NCBI GenBank assembly: GCA_014379815.1
Contig: JACMLA010000371.1
Coordinates: 1 to 11,020, forward strand
Length of the DNA: 11,020 nucleotides
Source: Bryobacteraceae bacterium
GTDB lineage: Bacteria > Acidobacteriota > Terriglobia > Bryobacterales > Bryobacteraceae
Direction: 5' to 3'
The position numbers and the translations under genes are program-made. The notes under the pieces are model-generated. The model did not search any database and was not told the DNA's origin. It saw only the letters and a list, made by a program, of their open reading frames with translations. Below, piece by piece: positions 1-6,742 of the stretch. Position 1 is the first letter of the stretch. Every line of letters begins with the position of its first letter.

Positions 1-1
1 C

Positions 2-2128
2 TTGCCCGGTAATTCCTTTGGGTATAACCTCTCCATTCCACAGACGGATAATCAGGGCGTTGCCAAGTTTGACCAGATGATCGGGGACAAGCACCGCTTC
101 AGCCTTCGGTACTTTTTCGATGATTACTTCAGACTGAACAACGACGGGCTTCTGGATTTTAACTCGCAGTTCAACTGGGCAACACACAACGCAACGATTA
201 ACGACACCCACACGTTCAGTCCCAACGTGACCAACGTTGCGACGATCACCTTTAATCGCAATACCTTCATCCGCAGTCCCCTGTCGACTCCAGCCGGAGC
301 ATCTTCGTGGGCGGAACTGGGCTGCCGCTCCTGTCCGCAACTCGCGCCTGCCGGTGTACCTGAGCACTGGAACGTGGCGATTAACAATGGCTTTAACGTA
401 CGTTCCAGTACCGCGTTCTTCAGCTACATGCAGAACTGGCAGGGAATCGATAACCTGAGCATCGTAAAAGATCAGCATCTGATTTCGGTTGGAGGCGAGA
501 TCTCCAGGTCCCGCAGGAATGGCCGTGAATTCTTTAACGCTGCTCCAGTTTTCACTTTCAACGGACAACGGAGTGGAGCTTCGGGTTACGGGTATGCCGA
601 CTTCTTCCTGGGTGTGCCGGTTTCGGTCCAGCAAAACACGCCGTTGCGCAGTTATCCCGTCAAGTGGACTCCATTCCTCTACATCCAAGATGACTGGAAA
701 GTCCGCCGTCGTTTCACCCTCAATCTGGGCTTGCGCTGGGCTCCGTATGTGCCTGTGACGGAGTTGCGCGACGAGTTTGCCGCATTCCGCCCAGGTCAGC
801 AATCCACTGTGTATCCTCTTGCTCCACAGGGAATGGTGTTTGTAGGAGATGAAGGAGTGGGCCGGGGCATTACCAACGCCGGATACAACAAGCTGGAGCC
901 GCGTTTTGGTTTTGCATGGGATCTCTTCGGCGATGGAAAAACGAGTGTGCGCGGCGGCTACGGTGTTTTCTTCGACACGCTGCGTCTGGTGTCGATCAAC
1001 AACTTTTCCACGCGACAGCCCTTCACTCTCGGGCTGACCACTAATGATCCGGCCAGTTTGACCGACCCCTATCAGAATCATCCAGGCAATCTGCAGGCTC
1101 TGTTGTCATTCGATAATTCGAGCACGGCGAACCGGGCCCAGCGTCGTTTCGTGCGACGAGTGCAGATGAACTCGATTGACCCGGATTTCACGACGGGCTA
1201 CATGCAGCAGTGGAACCTGAGCATCCAGCGCGAGCTGTTCCCAAGTTTCGTGGTGACAGCCGCCTACGTTGGCTCCAAGGGAACACACTTTCAGATGACA
1301 CAGGAGCTGAATCCAGCTACCTATATTCCCGGTCAATCGACTGCAGGCAACATTGATCAGCGGAGAATCTACGGGGACTACGAACGCATTCAGAACCTGC
1401 AGGCTTCGGCCTTCTCTACCTACAACTCGCTGCAAGTTAGCTTTCGGCAGAGATTCTCGGGGGGGCTCTCGCTTCTTGGCTCCTATGTATGGTCCAAGTT
1501 TATAGATCTGGCTTCCAACGATGGCAATGGTGGAACTGCGGCTCAAGGCACGAATCCTTTCAACTGGCTCTCCGACAAAGGCCTCTCGGATTTCGATGTG
1601 CCGCACCGCGTCGTGACTTCGTTCATCTGGGAACTCCCGTTTCTGAACTCGGGGCGTGGTTTACGTCGAACTCTCCTCGGAGGCTGGCAGTTGAACGGCA
1701 TCGTTACGCTCCAGAGCGGTCAGCCGTTCAGTGTTGCCGCTGGCGAAAACCGGAGTCTGGCGGGCGGTGCCGGCGATCGTGCGGATTTGCTCTACACACC
1801 AGCCGTCTACTCGGATAAATCACGGGGCGAACAGGTTAGCAAGTACTTTGAGACCGAAGCTTTCGGGCAGCCGGCTTTGGGCACCTTCGGGACTTCAGGC
1901 CGGAACATTCTGCGGGGCCCCGGCCTTGCGAATGTAGACGCGGCACTTTTCAAGGATTTCCGTGTCGCCGAAGGAAAGCGATTTGAGCTTCGCTGGGAAG
2001 TCTTCAATACGCTAAACCGGCCGAACTTCTTTAATCCGGTCGCCAGCCGCACGAACTTGGCAGTCGGCCGGCTGACTGCTGCAAGGGATCCCCGAATTAT
2101 GCAATTTGGGGCGAAATTCGTCTTCTGA
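2..2128 (+). CDS. Oar-like TonB-dependent receptor, C-terminal part (5' end outside window)
   Basis: Outer-membrane beta-barrel receptor of the large Oar-like type, thought to take up or bind large ligands with TonB energy. The frame is open from the window edge, so the visible 708 residues are the C-terminal portion; the signal peptide, carboxypeptidase-like regulatory domain and plug would lie upstream. What is seen: alternating barrel strands with family-typical stretches such as YIQDDWK (visible residues 227-233), LNLGLRW, PRFGFAWD, VRGGYGVFFD, AAYVGSKGTHF, YNSLQVSFRQRF, VPHRVVTSFIWELPF and FNTLNRPNFF, and a terminal aromatic (KFVF-stop) as expected for BAM-recognised barrels. This receptor style is strongly associated with Acidobacteriota. 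The substrate cannot be read from the sequence. The gene ends tail-to-tail with the ABC transporter gene, 9 bp apart. The true start is not in the window, so no start is claimed. Confidence 0.93.
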   Translation: MPGNSFGYNLSIPQTDNQGVAKFDQMIGDKHRFSLRYFFDDYFRLNNDGLLDFNSQFNWATHNATINDTHTFSPNVTNVATITFNRNTFIRSPLSTPAGASSWAELGCRSCPQLAPAGVPEHWNVAINNGFNVRSSTAFFSYMQNWQGIDNLSIVKDQHLISVGGEISRSRRNGREFFNAAPVFTFNGQRSGASGYGYADFFLGVPVSVQQNTPLRSYPVKWTPFLYIQDDWKVRRRFTLNLGLRWAPYVPVTELRDEFAAFRPGQQSTVYPLAPQGMVFVGDEGVGRGITNAGYNKLEPRFGFAWDLFGDGKTSVRGGYGVFFDTLRLVSINNFSTRQPFTLGLTTNDPASLTDPYQNHPGNLQALLSFDNSSTANRAQRRFVRRVQMNSIDPDFTTGYMQQWNLSIQRELFPSFVVTAAYVGSKGTHFQMTQELNPATYIPGQSTAGNIDQRRIYGDYERIQNLQASAFSTYNSLQVSFRQRFSGGLSLLGSYVWSKFIDLASNDGNGGTAAQGTNPFNWLSDKGLSDFDVPHRVVTSFIWELPFLNSGRGLRRTLLGGWQLNGIVTLQSGQPFSVAAGENRSLAGGAGDRADLLYTPAVYSDKSRGEQVSKYFETEAFGQPALGTFGTSGRNILRGPGLANVDAALFKDFRVAEGKRFELRWEVFNTLNRPNFFNPVASRTNLAVGRLTAARDPRIMQFGAKFVF

Positions 2129-2137
2129 GGGAACGCG

Positions 2138-3877
2138 TCAAATCGTTTGCAACTCTTCTTCCAGCAACTGTTTCTGGTAGAGGTCGGAGTAGTAGCCGCC
2201 ACGGGTCACCAGTTGGTCGTGGGCACCCTGTTCCACAACCCGGCCGTGTTCAATTACGAAGATCTTATCCGCGTTGCGTACGGTTGACACCCGGTGTGAG
2301 ATCAGGATCGTTGTCCTTCGACCCATCGTGTCCTGGAGTGCCTGCAGAATCTTCTCTTCGGTCATGGTGTCGACGCTGGAAAGCGCGTCATCCAGAATCA
2401 GAATCGTACTGTCCCGAAGGATGGCTCTTGCTATCGCTGTTCGCTGCTTTTGTCCACCCGAGAGAGTAATGCCTCGCTCGCCAACTTCCGTGCCGTAGCC
2501 TTCGGGAAATCCTTCTACATCAGGCGCCAGACCTGCGGTTTCTGCTGCGTTGTGGATCTGCTCTTCTGTTGCGCCTGGCACACCGAAAGCGATGTTTCCG
2601 GAAAGCGTGTCGCTAAATAGAAACGTTTCTTGCGGAACAAATCCGATGCGGTTTCGAAGCTCTGCCGGATCGTAGTCTTTCACATCGTGACCATCTACCA
2701 GAACTGTGCCCGAGGTTGGATCCAGCATGCGCGGAATCAGATGGACCAGGGTACTTTTCCCGCTGCCCGTATGGCCTACGATCGCTACCGTCGAACCTGC
2801 TTCAATCCGAAGTGAGATCCCGTCCAGCGCTTTGCGCCCGGCGAAATCCACGTGCACGTCACGGAACTCAATGTCGCCCAACGGCTTGGTTACGACGATG
2901 GGATTGGGTGGGGCTGCAATCGTAGGTTTGTGCAGCATAATCTCGTCGATTCTCGACAGGGATGCCGTTCCCCGCTGCGTGAGATTCACGACCCAGCCCA
3001 AAGCGATCATGGGCCACACAAGCATACCCATGAAAGTGTTAAACATCACGAAGTTGCCAAGAGTAATCTCCCGGGCAAGGAGTCGGGTGCCGCCCGCCCA
3101 CAACACGCAGAGGAACGCCAGGCCGACCATAGCCTGAAGAGTCGGCATGAACATGCCCTGAGTCCGGGCCAGACCTACGTTCTCATGTATGAAATCTCTG
3201 TTGATCGCCTCAAAGCGGTTGAGCTCGTATTGCTCCTGTGTATAGGCACGGATGACACGTACTCCAGCGAGATTCTCCTGAACCCTGCTGCTGATATCGG
3301 AGAACATCGCCTGGATTTTTTCGAACCTGCTGTGAATAGTCCTGCCAAACAGAATCACAACAAGGCTGATAACCGGAGTCGGCGCGAGGGCTATCAACGT
3401 CAGAGGCCCATCGACGGTTGCCATTACTGCGACAGAAAACACCAGCATCAGAATGGTTTCGGACCAATACATCAGACCCGGTCCGAGCATCATTCGCACA
3501 GCATTCAGGTCATTTGTCGTTCGGGCCATGATGTCGCCCGTTCGGAACTTTGCGTAAAAGTCGCCTGACAAACCTACCAGAGTCTGAAACAATTCGTTAC
3601 GAAGATCGAATTCGATATCACGTGAAATTCCGATCAGAATGACACGCATGTGGTATTGAAAGAAGCCTTTCAGCGAAGAAAGTACAACCAGACCAACGGC
3701 GGACCATAGCAGAAAACTCAGATCGAAGTTTCGTACGAGCGAATCGATAGCCGTTCCGATTACGAAGGGCTGTGCCACTGCAAGTCCATTCTTCAGAAGC
3801 AAGGCACCCATGCCAAGAAACAGCTGTCTGTTATAACGCTGGAAGTAGGGAGTTAGTCTGCGAATTGCCTGTTTCAC
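2138..3877 (-). CDS. ABC exporter, fused membrane and ATPase domains (MdlA/YheI/MsbA-like)
   Basis: Half-transporter of 579 aa that should work as a dimer in the inner membrane. Residues 1-310 form the membrane domain (about six helices); 335-575 form the ATPase. Visible motifs are Walker A GHTGSGKST (368-376), Q-loop FVPQETFLFS (413-422), signature LSGGQ (472-476), Walker B ILILDD (492-497), D-loop SSVDT (500-504) and the switch His in ISHRVST (526-532). The residue after the Walker B Asp is Asp497 rather than the catalytic Glu. This 'LDDALSSVD' form is typical of one partner in heterodimeric exporters (MdlA, YheI/BmrC, TM287). The start is GTG, directly abutting the upstream TGA, with AGGA at 3884-3887 six nt upstream, so translational coupling is likely. 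As the last gene of an lpxC-led cluster, lipid export is an inference; a drug exporter is equally possible. No partner subunit is visible. Confidence 0.93.
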   Translation of the reverse strand: MKQAIRRLTPYFQRYNRQLFLGMGALLLKNGLAVAQPFVIGTAIDSLVRNFDLSFLLWSAVGLVVLSSLKGFFQYHMRVILIGISRDIEFDLRNELFQTLVGLSGDFYAKFRTGDIMARTTNDLNAVRMMLGPGLMYWSETILMLVFSVAVMATVDGPLTLIALAPTPVISLVVILFGRTIHSRFEKIQAMFSDISSRVQENLAGVRVIRAYTQEQYELNRFEAINRDFIHENVGLARTQGMFMPTLQAMVGLAFLCVLWAGGTRLLAREITLGNFVMFNTFMGMLVWPMIALGWVVNLTQRGTASLSRIDEIMLHKPTIAAPPNPIVVTKPLGDIEFRDVHVDFAGRKALDGISLRIEAGSTVAIVGHTGSGKSTLVHLIPRMLDPTSGTVLVDGHDVKDYDPAELRNRIGFVPQETFLFSDTLSGNIAFGVPGATEEQIHNAAETAGLAPDVEGFPEGYGTEVGERGITLSGGQKQRTAIARAILRDSTILILDDALSSVDTMTEEKILQALQDTMGRRTTILISHRVSTVRNADKIFVIEHGRVVEQGAHDQLVTRGGYYSDLYQKQLLEEELQTI

Positions 3878-4516
3878 TCACAGTCCTATCAGGTTGCTTA
3901 ACGTTTTCGAGAACTCATAAAAGGCAGTCTTCTGGCCTTGCCGATCGCGCCACCAGGATGTTGGATTGAAGTACTTGTCGGGTGCCGCAATCATGTGCAC
4001 CTCGACTTCGCCGCCCAGCCTTTTCCGGAAAATTCGTCCTGCTCTTGCGGTATGGAAATTGCTGGTCACTACCAGTAGACGCTGAATCTTCCGCCTGCGT
4101 AGTTCCGGCTGAAATACTCGCGCCTCTTCCTCAGTGGAACTGGCATTCAGACGGCATGCTTCAAGAATCGCCGGATTGCAACCTCCCTTGACGGCATACG
4201 CGATCGCCAGATCCGCTTCGTTTTGACCGTACAGGAGCATCGGCCCGCTAACGAGGATAGTCGGTACAAAGCCGGAAGCAGCTACCTCGCATGCTTTCAG
4301 GATCCGTTCGCCTTTCCAGTCCCCGGCCAGTACCAGCAAAGCGTCCGCTGCCCGGGGCGCTTCATCCTGCACCAGAAGGTAGCCGACGCCCGGGAGCCAT
4401 ACCGGAGCGGTGAAGAATAATGTGAGCGCGGCAAGCAGAACGACAGCCGCGAGCAAGACGACACGCCGGGAACGGTGTCGGTTACTTCTCGTCGGAGTTC
4501 TTGTCGAGATGGCCAA
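3878..4516 (-). CDS. YdcF/DUF218 family membrane-anchored protein
   Basis: A 212 aa protein with a basic N-terminus (residues 1-18), one membrane anchor (about 19-40) and a DUF218 domain (about 57-205) expected on the periplasmic side. Family-typical stretches are ADALLVLAGD near the domain start, ILVSG (87-91), the STEEEA segment (127-132, equivalent to the usual 'nT.eNa') and the VTSNFHTARA segment (150-159) with conserved His155 and Arg158. Relatives include SanA, ElyC and YdcF; ElyC and SanA are linked to envelope integrity, but the reaction is unknown. The start is taken as TTG at 4516, overlapping the previous gene by 35 bp. No ATG or GTG would keep the basic segment before the anchor, and the ribosome site is weak, so the start is uncertain. 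The stop TGA directly abuts the GTG of the ABC exporter. Confidence 0.85.
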   Translation of the reverse strand: MAISTRTPTRSNRHRSRRVVLLAAVVLLAALTLFFTAPVWLPGVGYLLVQDEAPRAADALLVLAGDWKGERILKACEVAASGFVPTILVSGPMLLYGQNEADLAIAYAVKGGCNPAILEACRLNASSTEEEARVFQPELRRRKIQRLLVVTSNFHTARAGRIFRKRLGGEVEVHMIAAPDKYFNPTSWWRDRQGQKTAFYEFSKTLSNLIGL

Positions 4517-5036
4517 CGGTCTTCAGACGCTGGAAGAGACGTTCTACTTCCGCCTCGTCTTCAGGAAGGAGCAGACGGTACCGTGGAGAGGGCAGATGCC
4601 GGCGCTCCAGAGAGGGCAGAGCTTCGCCCCAGAATTGTTTGTACGGAATTCCATCGATGAGGGCATTCCGGGCACAACGTCGCAGGTGACGCAGCAAACT
4701 CTTCCCGGAATCGATGTCGCCGGGGTACACGAGCGTTACGCGGCGCTCTCCCGTCAGTGTAAGCTGGACCACCAGAGGCGAAATCCACGAGGTCCGATCC
4801 AGTCTGCGGATCTCTGCCCACTGAATGATTCGCTTACCCAGCGCGAGGTGATGCTCGTACACCTCCACGGAAGGCTGGATGGCCAGAATCAACAAGATAG
4901 CGGCGCTTCCGAGGAACAATACCGAGGCGATCCATGCTGGTGGCCATTGCACCGCAACCCACCCGGAAAACACAGCCAGAACCACAGCGGTAAGACCCGC
5001 TGACAGGTAGTGGCGCGAGGGCGAATAGGTGTTCAT
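4482..5036 (-). CDS. Unrecognised two-helix membrane protein with PH-like C-terminal domain
   Basis: Not assigned to a named family with confidence. The 184 aa product has two hydrophobic segments (about residues 9-28 and 33-53). A beta-rich stretch (about 55-105) follows, with the pattern V-E-V-x-x-x-x-L-A-L-G-x-R-x-I-x-W-x-E-I-R-R, then strands ending in VTLVYPG. That order resembles bacterial PH-like (bPH) domains found behind paired helices. The C-terminal third is charged (LPEDEAEVERLFQRLK) and probably helical. The start is set at ATG 5036 because GGGG lies seven nt upstream; a TTG at 5048 would add four residues. It sits 55 bp after pgsA and overlaps the DUF218 gene by 35 bp, so it is probably co-transcribed with lipid A and phospholipid genes. 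A role in envelope assembly is inferred from position only. Confidence 0.75.
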   Translation of the reverse strand: MNTYSPSRHYLSAGLTAVVLAVFSGWVAVQWPPAWIASVLFLGSAAILLILAIQPSVEVYEHHLALGKRIIQWAEIRRLDRTSWISPLVVQLTLTGERRVTLVYPGDIDSGKSLLRHLRRCARNALIDGIPYKQFWGEALPSLERRHLPSPRYRLLLPEDEAEVERLFQRLKTVGHLDKNSDEK

Positions 5037-5091
5037 GACTGACCCCAAGTCTTAGACTAACGCCGCTGGCCGAAGGCGTCAAACCTTCTCC

Positions 5092-5628
5092 TCAGGTCGA
5101 CCGAACTACGGTCGTGGCCCGCCAGATGTAGTGTACTCCGCTGACGACTGTAGCGGCGGCGACCAGAATCGTCGTAAGTGGAACCACTGCATCAGTCAAG
5201 GGCACTTCCGCGCAGGATCCGAGCAGTATCAGAGCACCGGTAATCTGGAACAGAGTACTGATTTTTCCTGGAATGCTGGGCGGAAAGTCACGGATAGACG
5301 TGAGTGCAAAAGCACCACCGACCATCGCCAAAATGATTACATCCCGGCAAACGACAAGCCATGCCAGCGCCGGTGGAGCCACTCCACTGATCCCGAAGCT
5401 GATGTACAAGCCCGTTAGCAGAAACTTGTCCGCGACGGGATCGAGGTACGCGCCGAGGCGGGAGGACCAGTTGAAGCGGCGGGCCAGGAACCCGTCAGCC
5501 GCATCGCTGAGGCCCGCAATGAGGCTTAACCAAAGCGCGAACTCGCAATGACCATCCAGCACATCCCGGATGATCAAAGGAGTCAGCAGGATTCGCAGGC
5601 AGGTCAGCAGATTTGGCAGCCACGCCAT
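5092..5628 (-). CDS. pgsA: CDP-alcohol phosphatidyltransferase, PgsA-type
   Basis: Inner-membrane enzyme that joins a CDP-activated lipid to an alcohol. The best match is phosphatidylglycerophosphate synthase (CDP-diacylglycerol plus glycerol-3-phosphate), the first step towards phosphatidylglycerol and cardiolipin. The 178 aa length fits PgsA (about 180-200). The family signature D-x2-D-G-x2-A-R-x8-G-x3-D-x3-D is complete: Asp42, Asp45, Gly46, Ala49, Arg50, Gly59, Asp63 and Asp67. The N-terminal NLLTCLRILLTP stretch (residues 6-17) is also typical of PgsA, and several further hydrophobic segments follow. The ATG at 5628 lies 8 bp after the lpxC stop, so the two are probably one operon, pairing lipid A and phospholipid synthesis. 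Substrate choice within the family (glycerol phosphate, serine, inositol) cannot be proved from the motif; PgsA is preferred from the N-terminus and length. Confidence 0.88.
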   Translation of the reverse strand: MAWLPNLLTCLRILLTPLIIRDVLDGHCEFALWLSLIAGLSDAADGFLARRFNWSSRLGAYLDPVADKFLLTGLYISFGISGVAPPALAWLVVCRDVIILAMVGGAFALTSIRDFPPSIPGKISTLFQITGALILLGSCAEVPLTDAVVPLTTILVAAATVVSGVHYIWRATTVVRST

Positions 5629-5636
5629 CGCTGCGG

Positions 5637-6527
5637 TCAGGATACCAGGGCGTCGGTCACTCTGAGAGCGAGCTCGTCGAAAGTCAGGATTTCGTACAAA
5701 TTCGGATCCGACATGATGCGGGCTACCAGAGCGGTGTGCATCGCATGACCGGCGCGTTCTGCCACTACATGGCCGATGAGGGGTTTGCCGATCAACGCCA
5801 GATCTCCGATCAGATCCAGCACTTTGTGACGACAGGGCTCGTCGGCGAATCGGAGCCCATCTGGATTCATTACCGAACGATCTTCAAAGCACACCGCGTT
5901 GTCGAGAGACGCACCCCGAATCAGACCCATGTTCCGCATCTGATCCAGCTCAGCGGCGAAGCCAAATGTTCTTGCAGGAGCGATCTCGGACGCATACCGT
6001 TCCGGGGTCATTTCCATATGTAAGGTTTGATGGCCAACCAGAGGGTGGTCGAAGAAAATGTCGCAGGTCAGGAGGAAGCGATCCGCGGGCAGGATGGTAA
6101 TTCTCTTACCTGGGACCTCCACGCTGATTTCTTGCTTGACGCAAAGATAGCGGCGTTTTCTTCGAAGTTTCCGGATACCGGCTTCCCGAATCAGCCGGAT
6201 GAAAGGCGCACCACTGCCATCGGCTATCGGGACCTCCAGGTTGTCGATCTGGATCACTGCATTGTCGATTCCGAAGCTGTAGAGGACGCTAAGAAGGTGC
6301 TCTGTGGTGGAAATCAGCACACCTTGCCGCATCAGGCTGGTCGCATAACTGACGCGGGCAACATGGCTATAGCACGCTGGAATGCGAAAATGTTCGAGGT
6401 CGGAACGTTCGAAAACGATGCCGGTGGAGGCGGGAGCGGGCAGGATTTTTAGTCTTGCTGGCACGCCGTGGTGAAGTCCGACACCACTGATGGAAACCGG
6501 CTTTGCGATCGTTGTCTCAAATCGCAG
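5637..6527 (-). CDS. lpxC: UDP-3-O-acyl-N-acetylglucosamine deacetylase, apparent CTG start
   Basis: Zinc enzyme for the committed step of lipid A synthesis in the cytoplasm. At 296 aa it is close to the E. coli enzyme (305). Seen: N-terminal ISGVGLHHG; TTEH with Glu76 (catalytic) and His77 (Zn ligand); DGSGAPF; RTFGF; GLIRGASLDNAV; then DEPCRHKVLDLIGD with His234 and Asp238 (Zn ligands), and His261 in the RAGHAMH segment. GTG at 6464 would give only 275 aa and remove ISGVGLHHG, so it is rejected. Upstream in that frame there is no ATG, GTG or TTG before a TGA at about 6554; the only plausible initiator is CTG at 6527-6525, giving Met-Arg-Phe-Glu-Thr-Thr. GAGG at 6537-6534 lies six nt before it. 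Alternatively, one surplus C in the CCC at 6527-6529 hides a GTG start at 6534. First gene of the minus-strand cluster. Confidence 0.94.
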   Translation of the reverse strand: MRFETTIAKPVSISGVGLHHGVPARLKILPAPASTGIVFERSDLEHFRIPACYSHVARVSYATSLMRQGVLISTTEHLLSVLYSFGIDNAVIQIDNLEVPIADGSGAPFIRLIREAGIRKLRRKRRYLCVKQEISVEVPGKRITILPADRFLLTCDIFFDHPLVGHQTLHMEMTPERYASEIAPARTFGFAAELDQMRNMGLIRGASLDNAVCFEDRSVMNPDGLRFADEPCRHKVLDLIGDLALIGKPLIGHVVAERAGHAMHTALVARIMSDPNLYEILTFDELALRVTDALVS

Positions 6528-6555
6528 GGCGCACCTCGAATACCTCCAACGTCAT
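6517..6555 (-). other. 12-codon ATG leader frame overlapping the lpxC start
   Basis: ATG at 6555-6553 opens a frame reading MTLEVFEVRPAI and ending in TGA at 6519-6517, just inside lpxC in another frame. It contains the GGAGG at 6547-6543 and the GTG at 6534-6532. It could be a short leader whose translation affects lpxC initiation. It could also be the true lpxC start region put out of frame by one extra C at 6527-6529, or chance. Nothing besides position supports its translation. Confidence 0.2.
6543..6547 (-). promoter_or_regulatory. Strong Shine-Dalgarno motif GGAGG before lpxC
   Basis: The minus strand reads GGAGGT here, the best ribosome-binding match in the leader. It lies 8 nt before the GTG at 6534, ideal spacing for that codon but about 15 nt before the CTG at 6527. 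A second purine run, GAGG at 6537-6534, is correctly spaced for CTG. Which one is used decides between a CTG start and a sequence error. Confidence 0.5.
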
Positions 6556-6596
6556 TTGCCTCATCAGAGTAGCACGGCGGTAACCATGAGCAACTA

Positions 6597-6626
6597 GATA
6601 TATTTCATAGGTTTAGGGCTCGTCAA
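6597..6626 (-). promoter_or_regulatory. Candidate sigma70-type promoter for the lpxC cluster
   Basis: On the minus strand TTGACG (6626-6621, five of six to the -35 consensus) is followed after 18 nt by TATATC (6602-6597, four of six to the -10 consensus) in a locally AT-rich stretch. Transcription would begin near 6590, about 60 nt before the lpxC start. This is pattern matching only, and acidobacterial promoter consensus is poorly known. Confidence 0.4.
6599..6604 (+). promoter_or_regulatory. Candidate -10 element for polA
   Basis: TATATT on the plus strand matches five of six -10 positions and overlaps the minus-strand -10 of the lpxC candidate promoter. No good -35 is seen about 17 nt upstream, so the call is weak. 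If used, the polA transcript would carry a leader of about 130 nt containing the hairpin at 6670-6690 and the tandem repeat. Confidence 0.2.
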
Positions 6627-6669
6627 CCGTTGCGCGGTGGACACGATTTCAGCTGAGAAATGTGGCGTT

Positions 6670-6690
6670 TCAGCCACGTTCTGCGGCTGA
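6670..6690 (+). promoter_or_regulatory. Small hairpin in the polA leader region
   Basis: TCAGCC (6670-6675) can pair with GGCTGA (6685-6690) around a 9-nt loop. No T-run follows, so a terminator is unlikely. An 8-bp palindrome TCAGCTGA lies just upstream at 6649-6656. Either could be an operator or an RNA structure; no function can be assigned. Confidence 0.3.
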
Positions 6691-6732
6691 GGGGAGGTGG
6701 GCAGCGCGACTCAGGGGAGGTGGGCAGTATGA
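6687..6732 (+). repeat. 23-bp direct tandem repeat, two copies, upstream of polA
   Basis: Copy 1 is 6687-6709 and copy 2 is 6710-6732. They differ at four of 23 positions and share a 15-base core AGGGGAGGTGGGCAG. Each copy carries the SD-like run GGGGAGGTGGG. The second copy ends about 10 nt before the polA GTG. Most likely a local tandem duplication in the leader; an effect on translation or a protein-binding role is possible. Confidence 0.75.
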
Positions 6733-6742
6733 TGAGGGCTGA

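Noticed and set aside
1106..1606. Minus-strand open frame of 166 codons
   Set aside because: It is antisense to the receptor, whose own frame shows clear barrel motifs; there is no protein-like pattern in the antisense frame.
2852..3568. Plus-strand open frame of 238 codons
   Set aside because: It lies antisense to the ABC exporter, is rich in His, Arg and Gln with no domain pattern, and is explained by the codon use of the real gene.
5048..5058. Palindrome AGTCT-T-AGACT before the membrane protein gene
   Set aside because: Five-base arms are expected by chance in 11 kb; no second copy or promoter context was seen.
5637..6464. lpxC starting at GTG 6464 (275 aa)
   Set aside because: This start would discard 21 codons encoding the conserved ISGVGLHHG segment of LpxC, so the real start must be upstream.
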